A stretch of 64,000 nucleotides of DNA from Rhizobium rhizogenes NBRC 13257 (GCF_000696095.1 NZ_BAYX01000013.1:1-64000); one strand, 5' to 3'. Numbered from the stretch's first letter, positions 54,328 to 63,770 are shown. The notes: generated by a model from the sequence alone, not told the origin. A program made the numbers and translations.

Positions 54328-54532
54328 GACGGCCTCCGTTCCACCGAAACGAGGCGGACCTTAGACCGGTTTTGGGAGATGGTCGAGTATCAGAAAAGCT
54401 CGATCGCTAGCCACCGCCGAGATCGGCTCTCTTTAAAATAACGGAATGTTGAAGCAGACTGTCTACTTGGCAGAGCCGGATGCGACTATGTAGGAAAACC
54501 TGTCGTTCAAATTCCAGTTATTGGAGTGCCGC

Positions 54533-54832
54533 ATGCCCACCTCCGTTTCATCCGTGAAAACCGATCATGCCAGCCGCTACCTGCAGCAGCTCTGCAAGCA
54601 TTGGAGCCACAAATTCACCATCGAATTCAACGAGACCGCCGGCAAAGTGCCCTTTAACCCCGAGACCTCGCTTGAATTGGCGGCCGATGCCTCCTCGCTG
54701 CTGATGACCCTGCATGTCGAAAATCCGCAAGACCTCGACCGCATGCAGAACGTCGTGGCCGATCACCTCAAGCGCTTCGCCTTCCGCGAAGAGCTCGACG
54801 TGGTCTGGACGGCGGATACGAGCAAGGTATAG
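54533..54832 (+). CDS. DUF2218 domain protein
   Basis: A 99-residue DUF2218 protein. These small proteins are common beside siderophore or metal-uptake genes, but their function is unknown. Recognisable stretches are YLQQLCKHWSHKF, FNPETSLELAADASSLLMTL and DHLKRFAFREELDVVW. ATG 54533 has ttggagtg upstream; a TTG at 54521 is also in frame. It is 81 nt before the nitroreductase-family gene on the same strand. Confidence 0.85.
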   Translation: MPTSVSSVKTDHASRYLQQLCKHWSHKFTIEFNETAGKVPFNPETSLELAADASSLLMTLHVENPQDLDRMQNVVADHLKRFAFREELDVVWTADTSKV

Positions 54833-54913
54833 GTTTCACGCGTATCCCCCAGGGCTTGTCGTCGACCCTCCCCCACAGCTCCACGACGGCCTCCTTTAGA
54901 TGAAAGATCCCTC

Positions 54914-55513
54914 ATGACATCAAGCAACAACCGCGAATCGCAATATCCGATCGACAAGCTCTTCCTCGACCGTTGGTCGCCGCGCGCCTATTCCAACGAA
55001 ACCATGCCGGAAGCCGACCTGCTGACCATTCTGGAGGCTGCCCATTGGGCGCCGTCCGCGTCGAACCTACAGCCCTGGCGCTTCGTCTACGCGCTGCGCG
55101 GCTCGGAGAACTGGGACAAGTTTCTGAGCTTGCTGATCGAATTCAACCAGGGTTGGGCGAAGTCCGCCTCCGCCCTGCTTTTCGTCGTCTCGCGCACGCA
55201 TGGCGGCGAGCTTGGCTCGGCCGAACAGAAGCCCAACTACAGCCACACCTTCGATGCCGGCACTGCCTGGGGCTTCCTGGCGATCCAGGCGCACCTGGCA
55301 GGCTATGAAGCTCACGGCATGGGCGGTTTCCATGTCGAAAAATCCTATGAGGTTCTCGGTATTCCCGAAGGCTTCCGCGTCGAGGCCGCCGTTGCCATCG
55401 GCAAGATCGGCGACAAGAACCAGCTTCCGGAAAAGCTGAGGGAGCGTGAGACGCCGAACGACCGCAAGCCGCTTTCCGAAGTTGCCTTCAACGGTACCTT
55501 CATAGCCAAGTAA
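54914..55513 (+). CDS. Nitroreductase family flavoprotein
   Basis: A 199-residue FMN-dependent oxidoreductase of the nitroreductase fold. The FMN-binding segment is HWAPSASNLQPWRFVYAL near residue 45, and AGTAWGFLAIQAHLAGYEAHGMGGF is the typical central helix. Most members reduce nitro compounds or quinones with NAD(P)H; the physiological substrate is unknown. It ends 14 nt before a strong terminator. Confidence 0.9.
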   Translation: MTSSNNRESQYPIDKLFLDRWSPRAYSNETMPEADLLTILEAAHWAPSASNLQPWRFVYALRGSENWDKFLSLLIEFNQGWAKSASALLFVVSRTHGGELGSAEQKPNYSHTFDAGTAWGFLAIQAHLAGYEAHGMGGFHVEKSYEVLGIPEGFRVEAAVAIGKIGDKNQLPEKLRERETPNDRKPLSEVAFNGTFIAK

Positions 55514-55527
55514 TTGATCACAAAATG

Positions 55528-55562
55528 AAAAAGGCCCGCCTGAAAACCAGGCGGGCCTTTTT
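55528..55562. terminator. Bidirectional terminator between nitroreductase and gyrB
   Basis: A 15-bp stem (aaaaaggcccgcctg/caggcgggccttttt) with a 5-nt loop lies between convergent genes. It is the strongest hairpin I saw in the window. Confidence 0.94.
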
Positions 55563-55584
55563 CGTTCGTCGGCATATCCGACAA

Positions 55585-58020
55585 TCAGATATCGAGGTTT
55601 GCGACGTTCAGCGCATTGTCCTGGATGAATTCGCGCCGTGGCTCGACCTCGTCGCCCATGAGCCGGGCAAACAGGCCATCGGCATCGGTCGCGTCGGGAA
55701 CCCTCACCTGCAGCAGCGAGCGTGCGTTCGGATCGAGCGTCGTTTCCCAGAGCTGTTCGGCATTCATCTCGCCGAGACCCTTGTAGCGCTGCATGGTGAG
55801 ACCCTTGCGGCCGGCGGCAAAGACCGTTTCCAACAGCATGCCCGGGCCGGAAATCTCGGTCTCGCCATCCCGGCGCGCGAGCTTCGGCGGCTGGTCGTAG
55901 ACGTCCTTGAGGCGCGAGCCGACCTGATCGATCAGACGCGCATCCTGGGAACCGATCAGTGCCATGTCGAGAACGACGACTTCCTTGACACCGCGCACCA
56001 TGCGCTCGAAACGCAGGCCGCCTTCGCTGGTCACGGCACCGGTCCAGCCACGTTCGGTTTCCTCGGCAATGATATCGAGCCTTCTCGCAACATCGTTCAC
56101 CAGACCTTCGGCACGCGCCGGGTCGCTGACGAGTTCGGCGTTGAGAGCGCCGGCGATTGCCGCCTGTTCGACGACAGCGCGATTGTAGCGCGAATGCAGA
56201 TTGCCGAGCAGCGTGCGCAGGCGCAGGGCATCGAAGATGAGTTCGCGCAGATCCTCGCCGGCGCGGACTTCACCGGTGCCGAGCTTCAGGCTAGCATCGT
56301 CCAGACCCTGGCCGATCAGATATTCCTCGAATGCCTTCTCATCCTTCACGTACTGCACCGACTTGCCGCGCGTCACCTTATAGAGCGGCGGCTGGGCGAT
56401 GTAGAGATGGCCGCGCTCGATGAGATCAGGCATCTGGCGGAAGAAGAAGGTGAGCAGCAGCGTGCGAATATGGGCGCCGTCGACGTCGGCGTCCGTCATG
56501 ATGATGATCTTGTGATAGCGCAGCTTGTCGGCGTTGAACTCGTCCTTGCCGATGCCGGTGCCGAGTGCTGTGATCAGTGTGCCGATTTCCTGGCTCGACA
56601 GCATCTTGTCGAAACGGGCACGCTCGACATTGAGGATCTTGCCGCGCAGCGGCAGGATCGCCTGGTTTTCGCGCGAGCGGCCCTGCTTGGCCGAACCGCC
56701 TGCCGAGTCGCCCTCGACGAGGAAGACCTCGGACTTGGCCGGATCGCGCTCGGAGCAATCGGCGAGCTTGCCGGGCAGCGAGGCAATGTCGAGGGCACCC
56801 TTGCGCCGCGTCAGTTCACGCGCCTTGCGGGCGGCTTCGCGGGCAGCCGCAGCTTCGACAACCTTGCCGACCAGCACCTTGGCATCGGCCGGATGTTCTT
56901 CTAGCCAGGTGCCGAGCGCCTCGTTGACGAGGCTTTCGACCACAGGGCGGACTTCGGAGGAAACCAGCTTGTCTTTGGTCTGCGACGAGAATTTCGGATC
57001 CGGCACCTTCACCGACAGCACCGCCGTCAGACCTTCGCGGCAATCGTCACCCGTCAGCGTCACCTTTTCCCTTTTGGTGATGCCCGATGACTCGCCGTAG
57101 GAGGTGATCTGGCGCGTCAGAGCGCCACGGAAGCCGGCCATATGCGTGCCGCCATCGCGCTGTGGGATGTTGTTGGTGAAGCAGAGCACATTTTCGTGGT
57201 AGCTCTCATTCCACCACATCGCCACTTCGACGGTGATGCCGTCCTTTTCACTGCGGATGGAGACCGGTTTGTCGACCAGCGGCTTCTTGGCGCGGTCAAG
57301 ATACTTGACGAAAGCCTCAAGACCGCCGTCGTAGAGCATTTCTTCCTGCCTGACGTCGGAATGACGCTTGTCCGTGAGCAGGATGCGGACGCCGGAGTTC
57401 AAGAACGCGAGCTCGCGCAGGCGATGCTCCAGCGTGCTATAATCGAACTCCGTCATGGTGAAGGTTTCCGAGCTTGGCATGAAGCTGACTTCGGTACCAG
57501 TCTCGGTGCCGGCATCGCCGGTCACCTTCAACGGCGCGTCGGCGACGCCGTGCGTAAAGCTCATTTCATTGATCTTGCCCTGACGGCGAATCTTCAGCTT
57601 CAGCCAGACGGACAGCGCGTTGACGACCGAGACGCCGACGCCGTGCAGACCGCCGGAGACCTTGTAGGAATTCTGGTCGAACTTACCGCCGGCATGCAGC
57701 TGGGTCATGATGACTTCAGCCGCCGAGATGCCTTCACCGGTATGGATATCCGTCGGGATGCCGCGACCATTGTCGGTGACCGTCACCGAACCATCCGGAT
57801 TGAGCGTGACGGTGACGAGATCGGCATAGCCGCCGAGCGCTTCGTCGATGGCGTTGTCGACGACTTCGTAAACCATGTGATGCAGACCGGAACCATCATC
57901 CGTGTCGCCGATGTACATGCCGGGACGCTTGCGCACCGCATCAAGACCTTTCAGGACCTTGATGCTGTCTGCGCCATACTCGGCATTGCCGTCGTTTTCG
58001 GTTACGGATATGTCGGTCAT
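55585..58020 (-). CDS. gyrB: DNA gyrase subunit B
   Basis: An 811-residue GyrB. The GHKL ATPase domain shows GGLHGVGVSVVNALS, the transducer region follows, and the TOPRIM domain has EGDSAGGSAKQGR and DADVDGAHIRTLLL. The C-terminus (RREFIQDNALNVANLDI) is typical. It supplies ATP hydrolysis for negative supercoiling. A 148-nt region lies upstream, before the xre gene that is transcribed in the same direction. Confidence 0.98.
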   Translation of the reverse strand: MTDISVTENDGNAEYGADSIKVLKGLDAVRKRPGMYIGDTDDGSGLHHMVYEVVDNAIDEALGGYADLVTVTLNPDGSVTVTDNGRGIPTDIHTGEGISAAEVIMTQLHAGGKFDQNSYKVSGGLHGVGVSVVNALSVWLKLKIRRQGKINEMSFTHGVADAPLKVTGDAGTETGTEVSFMPSSETFTMTEFDYSTLEHRLRELAFLNSGVRILLTDKRHSDVRQEEMLYDGGLEAFVKYLDRAKKPLVDKPVSIRSEKDGITVEVAMWWNESYHENVLCFTNNIPQRDGGTHMAGFRGALTRQITSYGESSGITKREKVTLTGDDCREGLTAVLSVKVPDPKFSSQTKDKLVSSEVRPVVESLVNEALGTWLEEHPADAKVLVGKVVEAAAAREAARKARELTRRKGALDIASLPGKLADCSERDPAKSEVFLVEGDSAGGSAKQGRSRENQAILPLRGKILNVERARFDKMLSSQEIGTLITALGTGIGKDEFNADKLRYHKIIIMTDADVDGAHIRTLLLTFFFRQMPDLIERGHLYIAQPPLYKVTRGKSVQYVKDEKAFEEYLIGQGLDDASLKLGTGEVRAGEDLRELIFDALRLRTLLGNLHSRYNRAVVEQAAIAGALNAELVSDPARAEGLVNDVARRLDIIAEETERGWTGAVTSEGGLRFERMVRGVKEVVVLDMALIGSQDARLIDQVGSRLKDVYDQPPKLARRDGETEISGPGMLLETVFAAGRKGLTMQRYKGLGEMNAEQLWETTLDPNARSLLQVRVPDATDADGLFARLMGDEVEPRREFIQDNALNVANLDI

Positions 58021-58168
58021 TTATTGAAGTCTTTCCAGTGTTTTAGAGAACACCGCCGATCGTTAACGAATCAGCAGTTTTTCTTTCCCTGAATATAGGA
58101 TGTTTCGCCCGTAACTTCCAAACGGAAGGCCCCTATATGGGGTATAAAACAGGGGATTAAGGCGGTTT

Positions 58169-58534
58169 TCAGCCCCTTTTTCCGGCATTTTCCAGAACCA
58201 GGGACAGTTCCTTGATGGTGGTCGTGTCGAGATTGCGAATCCGGTCCGCCAAGCGGTTGACAAAGGCCGTATATTCAGGTGCCAGACCCGAGGTATCGAC
58301 CACGACGCGCGGGTCGGAGAAGCGCGCCAGAAGGAACAATTCCTCGGCCTCGTCCCAGATAATGTTGAAATATCCAGCGATGCGCTGCAGCAGATCGAAG
58401 GTCGGCGTGCCGCGCTTTCCATGCTCCAGGGCGGATAGATAGGCCGGCGTCACATTCAGTGCCGCCGCCATTTCCTTCTGGGAGACGCCCTTGCGCGCCC
58501 TGAGTTTCCTGACCGCTTCGCCGAAAGGGGTCAC
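58169..58534 (-). CDS. XRE-family transcriptional regulator
   Basis: A 121-residue protein with an N-terminal Cro/C1 helix-turn-helix (VRKLRARKGVSQKEMAAALNV then PAYLSALEHGKRG). The remaining about 60 residues are helical with no known ligand domain. The start is a GTG overlapping the smr stop by 4 nt, so it belongs to the timA-mltA-smr-xre transcript. Its targets are unknown; gyrB is the next gene downstream. Confidence 0.88.
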   Translation of the reverse strand: MTPFGEAVRKLRARKGVSQKEMAAALNVTPAYLSALEHGKRGTPTFDLLQRIAGYFNIIWDEAEELFLLARFSDPRVVVDTSGLAPEYTAFVNRLADRIRNLDTTTIKELSLVLENAGKRG

Positions 58535-59130
58535 GGCCTGTCCCCCTTCGGCCGCGACAGACGGATATAGAGGGCGCCGTCGCCGCCATGGTGCTGCGCC
58601 GCGGTCTCATAGGAGGAAATCAGGAAGCGGAATTCCGGCTTGGAGAACCACAGCGGCACGGCACGCTTCAAGGCGCCGTCGCTGCCCATGGAGCTGCCCT
58701 TGCCGGTGATGACAAGCACATGGCGAAGACCACGCTCATGCGCCCGGAACAGGAAATCCAGAAGCATCACATGCGCCTCGCTCTGGATCAGCCCATGAAG
58801 GTCGATGCGCGCCTCCAGCGCCAGCCGCCCCTTGGCGATCTTGCGCTTGACCGGGCGCTCCAGCGGATGATGCGTGCCGGAAGGCTGTTTTGCCGGCGCC
58901 GGCGAAATTTGCGGATCGGCGGGTGCCGGAGCGACCCTCGCCTTTTCGGCGCGCGCGGTCTCTTCCGCCTTGGCCTCTGCCGCCAGAACCTCGTCGAAAG
59001 ATTCCATGTCGGCCTGTCGCCCGGGCATGGGCCGGGTGCTTTTCGCCACCTTGCCCCAGAGGACACGCTCATCCGTGCTGAGCTTCCGTTCTTTACTTTT
59101 GCCTTCTGGGTTTCTGCGTTCTGGGGCCAT
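58531..59130 (-). CDS. Smr/MutS2-type domain protein
   Basis: A 199-residue protein with a low-complexity Ala/Glu/Pro-rich N-terminal half and a C-terminal Smr domain (about 105-195). The Smr landmarks RIDLHGL, HVLVITGKGSS and HHGGDGALYIRL are all present. Smr domains are endonucleases in some proteins, but stand-alone bacterial forms of this kind have no firm role. It overlaps mltA by 1 nt and xre by 4 nt. Confidence 0.88.
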   Translation of the reverse strand: MAPERRNPEGKSKERKLSTDERVLWGKVAKSTRPMPGRQADMESFDEVLAAEAKAEETARAEKARVAPAPADPQISPAPAKQPSGTHHPLERPVKRKIAKGRLALEARIDLHGLIQSEAHVMLLDFLFRAHERGLRHVLVITGKGSSMGSDGALKRAVPLWFSKPEFRFLISSYETAAQHHGGDGALYIRLSRPKGDRP

Positions 59131-60248
59131 CAGCCAAACCTCTGAGCTGCCGCCTTCGGAACCAGTATATAAAAATCCGCGTCATTGCGCACGGTACCGG
59201 CAAGTTCCCCGGCATCGTAGCCGGAACCGGTGAAGATATCGCCACGCGCCGGGCCGACGATCGCCGAACCGGTATCGAGCGCCAGCATCAGCCGCGCGAA
59301 GGGCTGGCCGGCATCAAGATGGGTCAGGCTTTCCGACTGGATGAAGAAGGGAAAACCGAAAGTGTGGATCAACCGGTCGACCGCCAGCGAACGGCCGGCA
59401 ACCAGCGGCACCTTCGCTGCCGCAATCGGCCCGAGCGCGGGATCGCTGACATCGGCCTCACGGAAAAATATATAGGACCGGTTATGCCACAGGACCTCGT
59501 CGACTTCCTGCGGATGGGCGTAGAGCCAGTCGCGGATCGTCTGCATGGAGATTGTGGCACGGTCGAGCAGGCCACGCTCGATGAGCAGACGGCCAACGGC
59601 CGAGAAAGGGTGACCGGCCTTGGCGGCATAGGTGATACGGCCCATGCGCCCATCGGGATAGCGCAGCCGTGCAGCGCCCTGCACATGTACGAAGAAGACA
59701 TCGACCTTGGACTTCGCCCAGGCGATCTCCAGACCCCTGCCCTCCAGATAACCGCGATCGATCTCGCCCCGGTCCGGATAGGCGGAAATCGCCCCATCCT
59801 TTAGCTTGCCGAACATGTAGGATGGATCGAGCCCGGATGGCCTGTTGGCGTCATCGAGATCGACCAGATCATCCGGCCGGCGATAGAAGGGATAGCGATA
59901 GATCTCGTCCGGCGTCGCGGAAACGGTGATTTCCGGCTCGAAAAAGGCGGTGACGAACCCCCTGCCGCCATCGCCACGTCGGATGAAAAAGGGCTGACAG
60001 CGCTCCTCGAAGAAGGCGCGGGCCTCAGCCGCGTCGCGCGGCTCGTAACCTTCGGCATCGTCGAGCAGGGTCAGGAGATCATCGGCAGTCAAGCCAGCGG
60101 CGCCGGTGCGATAGGGCTTTACGTCCCTGACATGGGTCCGACAGTCCCGCATGGCACGAAAAAGGCTGGAGGGATCATCATCCCCCCAGCCCTTCAGATC
60201 GGCGAAGGTTGCCGGCTCCAGCCTGAAATCCTTCGATGCGGTCGTCAT
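59130..60248 (-). CDS. mltA: Murein transglycosylase A (MltA) without signal peptide
   Basis: A 372-residue MltA-family lytic transglycosylase. Visible blocks are HVRDVKPYRTG, FFEPEITVSATPD, YPDRGEIDRGYLEGRG (the catalytic cleft region), VHVQGAARLRYPDGR and a C-terminal 3D-type segment, ALDTGSAIVGPARGDIFTGSG, with the likely catalytic Asp. The N-terminus (MTTASKDFRLEPATF) has no signal peptide or lipobox. The upstream frame inside timA closes at a stop about 20 codons back and holds no ATG, GTG or TTG. The enzyme may be cytoplasmic or exported in an unusual way. Confidence 0.9.
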   Translation of the reverse strand: MTTASKDFRLEPATFADLKGWGDDDPSSLFRAMRDCRTHVRDVKPYRTGAAGLTADDLLTLLDDAEGYEPRDAAEARAFFEERCQPFFIRRGDGGRGFVTAFFEPEITVSATPDEIYRYPFYRRPDDLVDLDDANRPSGLDPSYMFGKLKDGAISAYPDRGEIDRGYLEGRGLEIAWAKSKVDVFFVHVQGAARLRYPDGRMGRITYAAKAGHPFSAVGRLLIERGLLDRATISMQTIRDWLYAHPQEVDEVLWHNRSYIFFREADVSDPALGPIAAAKVPLVAGRSLAVDRLIHTFGFPFFIQSESLTHLDAGQPFARLMLALDTGSAIVGPARGDIFTGSGYDAGELAGTVRNDADFYILVPKAAAQRFG

Positions 60249-60946
60249 TGTTCGGATTCGGTCGCCACGAGTTTCCAGTTGGGGTCGCGCGAACGGCTGT
60301 CGCGGGCAAAGGTCCAGACATCACTGATTTCGGCTACCGTCTCGGCATCGCCATCGATCAGTGTGCCGGCCTTATCGTAGGTCGCCGAAATCATCTGGCT
60401 GACGATACGCATCGTCACCGTGGCTTCCGTATCCTTCATCTCGGCGCTGACGATATCGGCCTTGTCGATGCCGACGAAGGTGGACTTCACCTTTTCGCCC
60501 TTGGTCTCGCGATCGGTGATGGCGGCATCGAAGCCTTCATAGACCTCGCGCGACAACAGACCCTTCAACGCGTTGCGGTCACCATCAGCAAAAGCCATGA
60601 CGATCATCTCGTAGGCCATGCGGGCGCCGTTGACGAATTCCTTCGGGCTGAAGCTCGGATCCGCCTTGTTCAATTCGCGCAGCGAATCATTGAGCTGCGT
60701 GCCGGCCGGCGTGAAGGCATCGATGGCGGCGAAGCGGTCCTCATCCTCGGTCGCATCACGGCGCGGCAAGGTTACCACCTTGCCGGCATCCGGCGCATTC
60801 GGGCCAGTGGCCTGATCGGGCGAACCATAGAGATCGCGCGGCGGCTTCTCATTCCCCGTGCGGCGGCCAAGGACGCTGCGCAGCTGAAAGAAAATCAGCA
60901 CCGCCGCCACCAGGAAAAAGATCGTCACAAAGTCGTTTGCACCCAT
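60245..60946 (-). CDS. timA: Tim44-like membrane-anchored protein (TimA)
   Basis: A 233-residue Tim44/TimA family protein related to the mitochondrial import-motor subunit. One N-terminal membrane helix (about 4-22, FVTIFFLVAAVLIFFQL) is followed by a charged linker and a C-terminal Tim44-like domain (about 80-230, ending DPNWKLVATESEQ). The alphaproteobacterial proteins are thought to act as adaptors at the inner membrane. It is divergent from fxsA, and secB lies close by. Confidence 0.88.
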   Translation of the reverse strand: MGANDFVTIFFLVAAVLIFFQLRSVLGRRTGNEKPPRDLYGSPDQATGPNAPDAGKVVTLPRRDATEDEDRFAAIDAFTPAGTQLNDSLRELNKADPSFSPKEFVNGARMAYEMIVMAFADGDRNALKGLLSREVYEGFDAAITDRETKGEKVKSTFVGIDKADIVSAEMKDTEATVTMRIVSQMISATYDKAGTLIDGDAETVAEISDVWTFARDSRSRDPNWKLVATESEQ

Positions 60947-61142
60947 CTCGTGTCGGAACCACCATTAAAATTAAGAGTTTCAATCCCCATATAGTCTGCA
61001 TCCACCTATCATTCAAATAGCGGACCGGTATCTTTATTATATGCGATGAACTAACGCTTTGGCATCATCGCCTAAAGTATGACGCGGTTTTCGAGCCAAA
61101 TCATGCTAAGCAGAGATACGCCCGCTTTCAGGACACCGTAAC

Positions 61143-61679
61143 ATGCGCCTATCCCTTGTTCCTATCTTCGTCTTTCTGATGCCGCTTGCCGAAATCGCAG
61201 GATTCATCGTCGTCGGCAAAATGCTTGGGGTATGGGCAACATTGGCGCTGGTCATCCTCAGCGCCGTTCTCGGTGCGGCGCTTCTCAGAATCCAGGGCAT
61301 CGGCATTCTGCAGCGCATTTCGGCCGAAAGCCGCAATGGCGGCGATCCCGGCCGCGAAATGGTGCATGGCGCAATGATCGTCATTGCTGCCTTCTTCCTG
61401 ATGCTGCCCGGCTTCATTTCCGACATTATCGGCCTGCTGCTCTTCATTCCAGCCGTGCGCGAACTCGCCTGGAAGGTTCTGCGCAAACGCATCGTCGTTC
61501 TGGGCAGCACCCGCGCCTTCAGGCGTGGACCTGGGCAAGGCTCCAGCCCGAATACAGCGCCTGGCCCGCAGCCCCGCCCGTCCGGATCAGGACGGGTCGT
61601 CGATCTCGACGAGACCGATTTCCATCGCGAACCCGATCGCAATTCGCCCTGGTCGGACCGCAAACGCCTGGAAGAATAG
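61143..61679 (+). CDS. fxsA: FxsA family membrane protein
   Basis: A 178-residue FxsA protein. It has three or four hydrophobic helices in the first 115 residues (FVFLMPLAEIAGFIVVGKMLG, ALVILSAVLGAALLR, MIVIAAFFLMLPGFISDIIGLLLFIP). The soluble C-terminal tail is Pro- and Arg-rich. E. coli FxsA suppresses phage T7 exclusion by F plasmids; its normal role is unknown. The tail ends about 95 nt before secB. Confidence 0.88.
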   Translation: MRLSLVPIFVFLMPLAEIAGFIVVGKMLGVWATLALVILSAVLGAALLRIQGIGILQRISAESRNGGDPGREMVHGAMIVIAAFFLMLPGFISDIIGLLLFIPAVRELAWKVLRKRIVVLGSTRAFRRGPGQGSSPNTAPGPQPRPSGSGRVVDLDETDFHREPDRNSPWSDRKRLEE

Positions 61680-61774
61680 GGCAAAGGACCTAGGGATCGC
61701 CCAAGGCCTCGAGGGTTGTAAGCCCTTATTCGAAATGCTAGATGGCGACACCTATTGACGTCAGAGGAAACCCC

Positions 61775-62254
61775 ATGGCCAACGAAACCAGCAACGGCGC
61801 AGCCAGCCCGAGCCTTACTATTCTTGCTCAATACACCAAGGATCTTTCCTTCGAAAATCCAGGTGCTCCGCGCTCGCTGCAGGCCCGGGAAAACGCTCCC
61901 GATATCAACATCAATGTCAACGTCAACGCCAATCCGCTGTCGGATTCCGATTTCGACGTCGTGCTGACGCTGAATGCCGACGCCAAGGACGGCGACCGGG
62001 TTCTCTTCCATACCGAGCTGGTCTATGGCGGCGTCTTCCGCGTCACCGGCTTCCCGCAGGAACATATGCTGCCGCTGCTCTTCATCGAGTGCCCGCGCCT
62101 GCTGTTCCCCTTCGCCCGTCAGATCATTGCCGACATCACCCGCAATGGCGGTTTCCCACCGCTGATGATCGATCCGATCGATTTCGCGCAGATGTTCACG
62201 CAGCGCATGGCCGAAGAACAGGCCCGCGCCCAGGTGTCGTCGGTTCCGAACTAA
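61775..62254 (+). CDS. secB: Protein export chaperone SecB
   Basis: A 159-residue SecB. Conserved segments are LAQYTKDLSFENPGAP near residue 15, VNVNANPLSDSDFDVVLTL, and the later ECPRLLFPFARQIIADITRNGGFPPLMIDPIDF. It keeps preproteins unfolded and hands them to SecA. ATG 61775 is preceded by cagaggaaacccc and gives the standard N-terminus; an in-frame ATG at 61742 is less likely. Confidence 0.97.
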   Translation: MANETSNGAASPSLTILAQYTKDLSFENPGAPRSLQARENAPDININVNVNANPLSDSDFDVVLTLNADAKDGDRVLFHTELVYGGVFRVTGFPQEHMLPLLFIECPRLLFPFARQIIADITRNGGFPPLMIDPIDFAQMFTQRMAEEQARAQVSSVPN

Positions 62255-62283
62255 GCTTTCGGTCAATTCCATCGATGGAACTG

Positions 62284-62314
62284 AAAATGCCCGGATCAAT
62301 GTCCGGGCATTTTT
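62284..62314 (+). terminator. Terminator downstream of secB
   Basis: A 12-bp stem aaaatgcccgga/tccgggcatttt with a 6-nt loop lies 29 nt after the secB stop. Confidence 0.9.
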
Positions 62315-62399
62315 CGTTTGGAGACTATACCAGGCATGACTTGCCATTCCGGTGAAATTTGCTAGACGGGAATTCCGGCTCCATCCGAAGGGAAGACTT

Positions 62400-63032
62400 A
62401 TGCCGGATCTCTCCATACTTGCACTTTTTGCCGCCGCCGCCGTGGTTCTCACCGCCACGCCAGGCCCCGATATGCTGCTCATCGCGTCGCGCAGCGTCAG
62501 CCAGGGACGAGCCGCGGGGTTCCTCACCTATGCGGGTATTGCGCTTGGCACATACTGCCATGCTCTGGCCGCAGCACTTGGCCTCTCGCAGCTCTTCATG
62601 ACTGTGCCGATCGCCTATGAGATCGTGCGTTGGGCGGGCTGTGCCTATCTTCTCTATTTGGCGTATAAAACGATCCGCTCGGAAGGGTCGAGCTTTTCTC
62701 CGACATCAATGCTGAAGCAGCTTTCGAACAAGCGGATTTTCGCGGAAGGCCTTGCGACCAACCTTCTGAACCCGAAAATGGTGCTGTTCGTCCTTGCCCT
62801 GTTCCCCCAGTTCGTCAGCCCCCAGGGCGGGTCGATGATCGGGCAAATGCTTTTGCTCGCGACGATCTTGAACGGGATCGGTTTCTTGGTGAATGGAGCG
62901 GTGATCCTGGTTGGCAGCCATATCCGCGCCCGCCTTGCCGGTTTTTCCCGCTTGCCGAAACTGCCGCAATATCTTCTCGCGACTGTGTTCGCGGGGCTGG
63001 CCTGCCGGCTTGCACTGGGAGCACGAACCTAG
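62400..63032 (+). CDS. LysE/RhtB family amino acid exporter
   Basis: A 210-residue inner-membrane protein with the six-helix LysE/RhtB plan. The family signature TATPGPDMLLIASRS is at residues about 18-33, and NLLNPKMVLFVLALFPQF is the typical central motif. Members export lysine, threonine, homoserine or similar compounds; the substrate is not predictable. ATG 62400 has gggaaga upstream. It converges on dnaQ with about 26 nt between stops. Confidence 0.9.
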   Translation: MPDLSILALFAAAAVVLTATPGPDMLLIASRSVSQGRAAGFLTYAGIALGTYCHALAAALGLSQLFMTVPIAYEIVRWAGCAYLLYLAYKTIRSEGSSFSPTSMLKQLSNKRIFAEGLATNLLNPKMVLFVLALFPQFVSPQGGSMIGQMLLLATILNGIGFLVNGAVILVGSHIRARLAGFSRLPKLPQYLLATVFAGLACRLALGART

Positions 63033-63058
63033 CCAGACCTCCCGGTCGCTTGAGATAT

Positions 63059-63769
63059 CTACGCGCGGTATTTCGACCAGATGCCTTTTTCGCCAAGCTT
63101 GGCGACCAGGGCGGCGTGAGCGGCCTCTTCGGTCTCGCTCACCCTGCCCGGCAAGGGCTGAGGCCGCGCCAGGATTTCGACGACGACCTCTTCCACGCCA
63201 TTATTCTGGCGGGACCGGGCGGACGAACCGTTGCTGCTGCCGAGGCCAAGCGCCGTCTGCCGGCCGCCGATCATCTCGATATAGACTTCGGCCAGAAGTT
63301 CGGAGTCGAGAAGCGCGCCGTGGCGGGTACGGTGGGAATTGTCGATACCGTAGCGACGGCAGAGCGCATCGAGCGAGTTCGGCCCCATCGGATGCTTGCG
63401 CCGCGCCATGGCCAACGTATCGATCACCATGTCGGGCAAGATCGGCGGTCGGCCAAGCCGGTTAAATTCAGCGTTGACGAAACCCATGTCGAAGGTGGCA
63501 TTGTGGGCAATCCACTTCGCTCCCTCGAAAAAGGCAAGGATCTCGTCGGCGACGTCGGCAAAGGGCGGCTTGTCCTTTAGGGACTCATCGGTGATGCCGT
63601 GCACGGCCAGCGCGTCCGGATGAACCTTGCGATCGCCGGGATTGATGAAGAGATGCAGGGTCTTGCCGGTCGGAAAGTGATTGAAGAGTTCGATGCCGCC
63701 GATTTCGATGATGCGGTCGGCCTTGTTGTCGAGCCCGGTGGTTTCCGTATCGAAGATGATCTCGCGCAT
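63059..63769 (-). CDS. dnaQ: DNA polymerase III epsilon subunit
   Basis: A 236-residue proofreading exonuclease. The DEDDh motifs are FDTETTGLD at the N-terminus (Asp7 and Glu9), HNATFDMGFVNAEF, and HGALLDSELLAEVY. The C-terminal tail, which binds the alpha subunit, is about 55 residues. It follows coaE on the minus strand with a single nucleotide between the genes, a linkage seen near the rhizobial origin. Confidence 0.95.
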   Translation of the reverse strand: MREIIFDTETTGLDNKADRIIEIGGIELFNHFPTGKTLHLFINPGDRKVHPDALAVHGITDESLKDKPPFADVADEILAFFEGAKWIAHNATFDMGFVNAEFNRLGRPPILPDMVIDTLAMARRKHPMGPNSLDALCRRYGIDNSHRTRHGALLDSELLAEVYIEMIGGRQTALGLGSSNGSSARSRQNNGVEEVVVEILARPQPLPGRVSETEEAAHAALVAKLGEKGIWSKYRA

Positions 63770-63770
63770 G

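Noticed and set aside
52846..54441. A 531-codon plus-strand open frame opposite the PLP decarboxylase, and similar long antisense frames at 160-1251, 7044-8444, 23833-25422 and 40366-42816
   Set aside because: Each lies fully antisense to a well-recognised enzyme, has biased low-information composition and shows no domain. They are the expected shadows of high-GC coding sequence.
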